From the NCBI GenBank assembly GCA_006538405.1, contig BJKQ01000007.1, positions 1,612,001-1,676,000 on the forward strand: a stretch of 64,000 nucleotides of DNA, in the 5' to 3' direction. The stretch's first letter is position 1. Each line of letters starts with the position of its first letter. The DNA comes from Hansfordia pulvinata (lineage: Eukaryota > Ascomycota > Sordariomycetes > Xylariales). The position numbers were made by a program, and so were the translations under genes. The notes under the pieces are model-generated. The model searched no databases, was not told where the DNA came from, and was given only the letters and a program-made list of their open reading frames with translations. Shown here one piece after another: positions 58,528-64,000 of the stretch.

Positions 58528-61500
58528 TGGCCGGGAAAGGGGCGGTAAGTGGGATGCGGGCAAGGGGATGCTTGAGGAGGGGGACCCGGACGAGAGGAGG
58601 GGAGAGCCGAGTTGGGTGGTGTGGTGTCCAGTCAGGGGGGGGCGGGTTGCCGCAGCGTTGTGATTGCCGTGATAGCAGAGCGGTTGAGCACGCAGCGCGG
58701 CTGCGAGTGAGAGACACTTGGCAGCAAAGACGGTCGAGATGTGTCGTAAATCTGGTGGTGATGATGGCGGGCGGAGGTGAGGCTCTAATAGATAGTTGAG
58801 AGTCAGGGTGCCCTGGATGGGAGTTGGCATGTGCGTCTTGATGGAGTACATAAGGCAAGTCTATGTACCTAAGGTAGATAGGGCACGGGTGTCTACATGT
58901 AGGTACGAGTGATATAAGGTGGGCTTACTTTAGTACCTGCGTCGAGGTGCTGTGCTTCTAATCCTGGCAAGGCAAGGTTCCTGCATCTTGTGCCGTCAAT
59001 CATTGAAGTGTGGGATTCACGGCGGGCTCGCAGAGAACTCGTAACTATCCATGTAGCTACAGGAACCTACACGTACCACTTATACTCGTTCGTCTATGTA
59101 CATCCATGATATATTTGGCGTGTGGTGAAGAGGTTCCATCCGCAGGTAGATGCGAGGTGTGTTCCGTTTTGGCAGACAGTACATTGCTTCTTCTACTCTA
59201 CATGTATGCCAGGGTTGCGGACATGAGTGCTGGCACTTCTACTATCCGCCGACAGCCCCGTAGCTCGTACGAGAACAAGTACGAGTCCTCGTACAGCCTT
59301 CCGTGCCCAGGCGCCGCTCAGTGCCCGGTTGGGCTGTACTCCGTATATCACCACGTCGAAACATGAAGCTTGGCCTGGTCTAGTGTCCCCACCGTCACCA
59401 TTAGACTCTTGCGCCCACTCCAGGCCACAGCTTGGCGCGGATTAATGTGGGCGCATCGTAGATGTGATGTGGGAGCGTGTGATGGTGGGCAGCCAGCGGC
59501 GAAGGGGTGGTACGGTGGTTAGGGCCCATCGAATGGAAGAAATGTCCAGTCCAGTCTGCCACAGCTTCAACAGTGCCCATGGGCCATTTCACGGATCATG
59601 GCGTGTACTTCAAATGGTGAACATGAGGGACGCCAAAGAAAACGGTACGTATTGGACACAAGGGTCTGGTCTCGACTTCCAGTCTGTTAGGTACCTTACC
59701 GGCCCGTGTCGTCTGCCAGGTTCGTGAGAGACTCCCGGAAGGAAGCCCTCCAGGGCTGTAAGAAATACATGTAGGCACCTACTTACATGTACATAGGTCG
59801 CGTTCCTTCCATCCGATGTTGCCAGTGGCTCTGTTGGCTGCTTGTGGACTGATTCGTCGGGAAAGAATGGCCACGGCTGTAATAGGCAGGAACGATCTCT
59901 GGTGGCTTTAATTTCGACTTTGAAACCCGGGGTGCGGAGGAACAGCGACATCTGTGAGTACGCCGGCTGCCATCACATCACTCAACCTGCACTCACGCTG
60001 GCATTGCTCCACTCGTTGCCTTACCTCACCATTTGACTCCCACGAAGAGCACAGCGCAGCGACCTGCCGAGACGCGTCGTCTTACTCCGGCACTCGTACG
60101 AGTACGGGGCATGCGGGGCAGGCGCTGCAGGGCTCGGGGAAGGATCCGGCGGAGCGGGTCATTGAAGAAATGAAACGGTAAGGGAATCAAGTCCGCTGAC
60201 GACGTGCTCTCTGCCTCTAACGCTTTCAGTCCAATCGACTTCTGAAATTTCCAAAGGGCTCGTGGGGGCTGCTGAATCGGCCGCGCTGCTCCGACCAACC
60301 AAAGCCCGAACACCGAAATCCCCCGGAGCACTTGCGATCGCTTCCAGTCAACCCCCTGGTGCGTCATCGGCGGCCCGTCTACAGCGCCAAACCCGAGTCA
60401 AACGCCCCAGCCCGACCTCAAGCTGCCTGTGGATGGCGGCGGAATCTACTTGAAGGGATCCAGTTTGATGGACGAGTTCGATCAGGGACACTCCAATATG
60501 ATTGCAGGGTACCGGCGGAACAGGCGCTCGCTCCCATCTCAGACTTCTCGGACTACTCGTACGACAACCTACCGAGTGACAGCTGCGCCCAGTCGTGTGG
60601 CGTCATTGCTGGGACGACTTGTCTGACTCTCAAGGAAATCCTCGGCCGTCGTTGCAGAGGCAGCAGCTCCTCTGTGTGTCCAAGATTTAGGGGTTCTTGA
60701 AGGTCCGGCTTCGGCTCCGTGCCCTCGATGAAATCTCACAAGGGCGCTCACAGTAGGGTCGCAGACCGCGGCATTTGCAAGGTCTTAGTCCGTCCTACAT
60801 ACTCTCGTCGGGTGGCCCTGTACCCTAATGGAGCTGCTCGTAAGTACAAGTTTGCAGCTAGTCGTACCTATGGCACGTATGGGTAGGGCTTGCGAGTATC
60901 ACGCAGCAGGGTATGAGAGGCCGGTTGGCGATCCGGTATGACACTTGGACCATACAGGCATGGTAAGGCAGAGGCCGAAGTGCTCGACCTTCGGCCACTC
61001 GCAAGCGGCCGTGAGGGGTCATTGAGTACGGGGCAAGACTCACATGTCAGCAGAGGGACTACGACTCTACGAGTGCTGTACGAACACAGGATGATGTGCA
61101 AGGGCAAAAGACCTCCATCCCACGTGGGCATGCCACTGCTATACTCAGTTGCGTCGCTACGATGGGACTCCTCAACAGCCTGCAAGTCCCGTCCGCATTC
61201 CTCCCACGGCCCCTGGCTGGGGTGTTACAGGCACACGGCGCCGGACTGAACCATCGGCTTCATACTTCCTCAGACGCCGTACCTGCATGCAGACAATCCC
61301 TCATCCTCGCCTCCACTGGGCCTCCAATGGTCCAGGCCTCAGTCGCGATTGGCGGTCGGGCGTTAGCGAACTTGACTGAACAAACTCAACTCTCCAAGTC
61401 AGCATGGTCCACGACTCCAACAGGCGGCTTCCTTGACTACCGCATGCACTCCAACTTGGACACAAACTCGCCACCTTGAACTGACAAGCCCTGGCTCGCC

Positions 61501-64000
61501 CGACATGGTTGATTACGACACTCGTGGTTACAACATTAATAAGATGTTTCTGTGATCCATGGAGCTATATCCGTGTACTCGTAATCCCAACCGGCCTTAC
61601 GCATTATACGAACTGCCATTCGAGACTGTGGCCAATCCGTAGTTGAAATCTGCAACAAGGACTGGTCCGGCCTCGGGGATTGAATAAGGCCCAGCCTGCC
61701 AGAAATGCGGTTCCTGGCCCATCAGATAAGGATCTGTACCTGATCCCATGCGCCAAACAACCCCCTGAATTTCCGCGAGCCCTACGAGGGCAGCAATGCC
61801 GCTCCCAGCAGCTCGGGCGGCCCCCATACTCACTTCTATAAGCACGGCGAATCCTTCTCGCACTTGCCGGGTCCCGTTTACAGTCACCCGAACCATGGAT
61901 ATCCGGCGCGCGAAGATCGGCAGGGCTGCCCTACCTGACTGCTTGGAACCGCATGTCTGCAAGCCCGGTGGGCAGCCGCACAGACATTGATACGACAGAC
62001 ATATGGGAGGCAGCCTGCGGCGTCCCTTGCGAGCGATTTTTGGTATGCGTGCGGCGCGAAGGAGGTCGGGAGGGAGCCGAGAGAACAGTGCACCACAACG
62101 CACAATCATGAGGTGAGCCGGCGTTCGATCACTCGCCACTACCACGGCCACGACGCAACCAGCTTTCCCCGCCTATCATCCGTCCTCTCCGTACAAATCT
62201 CTTCTCCTGCAGTCGTGGCGTTGAGAGGGCGAATGGGGCATAGAAGAAAGGAAGGGCCAAGACCAAGAAGAGGCCCGCAAACACAAAAAAAGTCCCTTGT
62301 TCAATTTTACTTGCTGGTGCGGTGGCGCCGATGCGAGAGAAAACTAGCAAAAAGAAACCACTTTTGCCCTCCTACCCCTCTCTCCCGCGAGTGACAGACA
62401 CCCGCACTCCCATGCCAGGAACAGAAGCACATAGATGACCAAAAAGGCAGTGAGTGCGAGGTTCTGGCTTCTAGAAAAGCCAGGCTCCAGTCGGGTTTTC
62501 AGTCCAGGTCATAGACCCAAGGACGGGCGAAATATATGTGACGCACGCAGGTGTGACGAAGGGACGATCATCTGGGGACATGGCTACGTCGATCTCCGAA
62601 AAGGCGAATGGCAGCACCAGCCCCCTCACGATTTGCAAGAGCCTGCGAGGGGGGGTGTGGCAAAAGTCCCAGTATACCCGGGCCGAGAGAAAAGGGATCA
62701 GACCGGGCCGGAGGAGCACGCACAAGGGCGCGTTCGTGGAGGAACCGGGGAAGCGGGACGGCGGAAGCTTTGTGGAATGGGCGCAGCAATATACCTGCGG
62801 ACCACAAGATCGAGTCGGCGACGTTGCCCCGCGGGATACTAGGTAGGTGGACTGGGGCGTTTTCGGTATAGAAGCTACAGGCGGATCGAGGTGCCCGGCG
62901 TTCCACGTCGTCGGCCTGTCCGACCAAGTCCAAAGAAAGGGGGGAGGCTGAGCAGAACCACCGACCTCGGACTCTGTAAGCTAGGGGCAGATGTCCGCAT
63001 CCGACCTGGCGGTGTTGATATCAGTGAACTGTGACGCAGGCAAAGCCGATCGTGTGACAAGAGCGGGCGACTTCACGCAGGGCCCGTGGAAGGAAGGGTG
63101 AGCCGCCGCCGCATGTGTATTGCGCCGGAGCGCCAATGATGCACGTCAGTCCGCACGAGGAGCAGCTGAAGAAGATTTTTGATTTTCGGACTCGCCGCTG
63201 CCCATGATACTTCGTCGTCGTCGTCGCCGTTCTCGTCGTCATCAGGCTTGTCAAGGAGACCCTCTAAGACGGTCGACGTTCTTACCCGCCTTCGGGGACC
63301 TGCTGCGGCTTTTACCAGGATCAGGCTGGGTGCGTGATCCAAAGTGCGTTGCGGCGACTGCATCTCAAGTCTCGACTGTCATGTACCGACTGACTGGCTT
63401 TGCCGGACCTTGGCAGGAAACCCCGGCGCAGGGGGGGTTAAGGGAGCCGTCTACCAGGGCAGACGCCGCACAGCACGGAGCAGCTTACCCGGAGAAGCAT
63501 GCCGCGGAAGAAGGCGTGTCGCGGCCCCGCGCGCAGACTGGCGCTGGGCTGTTGCGTGGCCGCTGTTTGCGGCTTCTGAGGGCTTATGGAGTGGGGATTT
63601 CTCGAGCGAGAGACCGCGGAAGCGGGCCGTCGTCAGTATCCAGTGTCGTGACCGCGGCGCCGCTCGCGCGCGTCTTTCTTCTCATGGCGGACGGAACCCT
63701 GGCCTCTGGCGTGTAGACTTCGCGGGGAGGGCATCGTGGGAGCGCCCAGGCCAGTATTGGGAAACGCCAGCTCCCGCCGACCTCACTTTCTTCCTCTATA
63801 TATCCATCAACCTGGCCCGAGAAGCTGTTCAAGGGTGTGTGGCCAGGGAGAGCCCGGCGCGTGAGGTCTCCCCGACTCGATACTGAATCGTAGATTTTCC
63901 CACAAACTTGATTGTCTGATAAGACACCTTTTGGGACCGGAGTGAGCGTGCGCAATCCAATACCCATAAGGGGGACCAGTCATTAGCTGGGTGAGTGCCT
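58528..64000. other. Gene-free right end of the window (5.5 kb)
   Basis: It starts with the Zn2Cys6 promoter. Frames up to 184 codons (minus, 61597-62151) and 180 codons (plus, 63344-63886) have no recognisable domain. TACTCGTA-type motifs occur near 60097, 60554 and 61573, with 7-base versions at 58903, 59268-59285 and 61063. I found no tRNA or mobile element; a gene with its body outside the window could begin near 63 kb but nothing supports it. Confidence 0.5.

Noticed and set aside
61597..62151. 184-codon minus-strand frame with a less biased C-terminal half
   Set aside because: The half ending ADFNYGLATVSNGSSYNA looks slightly protein-like but I recognise no family, and no flanking exons can be joined to it.

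Overview
The window is nuclear DNA of a filamentous ascomycete, most likely a Sordariomycete. The evidence is the GC-rich, spliced genes with short introns (about 60-170 bp, GTRAGT-type donors, CTAAC-type branch points, CAG/TAG acceptors), a set of Pezizomycotina families (CipC/DUF3759, DUF1996, an NIS1-type secreted effector, an Mmc1-type mitochondrial protein, a Zn2Cys6 regulator) and long gene-free intervals full of simple repeats. I could support twelve protein-coding genes and no RNA genes or transposons.

Layout: Sm-D3 (+, 651-1138); CipC-like protein (-, 2199-2727); a very large Gln/His/Tyr-rich single-pass membrane protein (-, 5895-11282); a secreted DUF1996 protein (-, 12375-14351); a gene-free 7 kb; an auxilin/Swa2-type clathrin-uncoating factor (+, 21530-24340); a gene-free 10.7 kb; an MFS sugar transporter (+, 35010-37020); a 3 kb spacer with a pentanucleotide satellite; an AsnB-type asparagine synthetase (-, 40028-42893); a gene-free 7 kb; an NIS1-like secreted protein (+, 49912-50512); Ubc7-type E2 (-, 51394-51959) divergent from an Mmc1-like mitochondrial protein (+, 52696-54750); a PEBP protein (-, 55540-56112); a Zn2Cys6 transcription factor (-, 57033-58527); and a gene-free right end.

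The genes are mostly unrelated housekeeping functions (splicing, clathrin uncoating, ER-associated ubiquitination, mitochondrial membrane, amino-acid synthesis, sugar uptake) mixed with secreted or surface proteins (DUF1996, NIS1-like). I see no biosynthetic or defence cluster.

Two cross-cutting patterns stand out. First, three otherwise good genes are each broken by what looks like one missing base in a G/C homopolymer (seven sites in all, every one of the same sign). This points to systematic consensus undercalling or, less likely, real decay. Second, the 8-mer TACTCGTA/TACGAGTA occurs about 33 times by hand count, against roughly 2 expected by chance, and only outside coding sequence.
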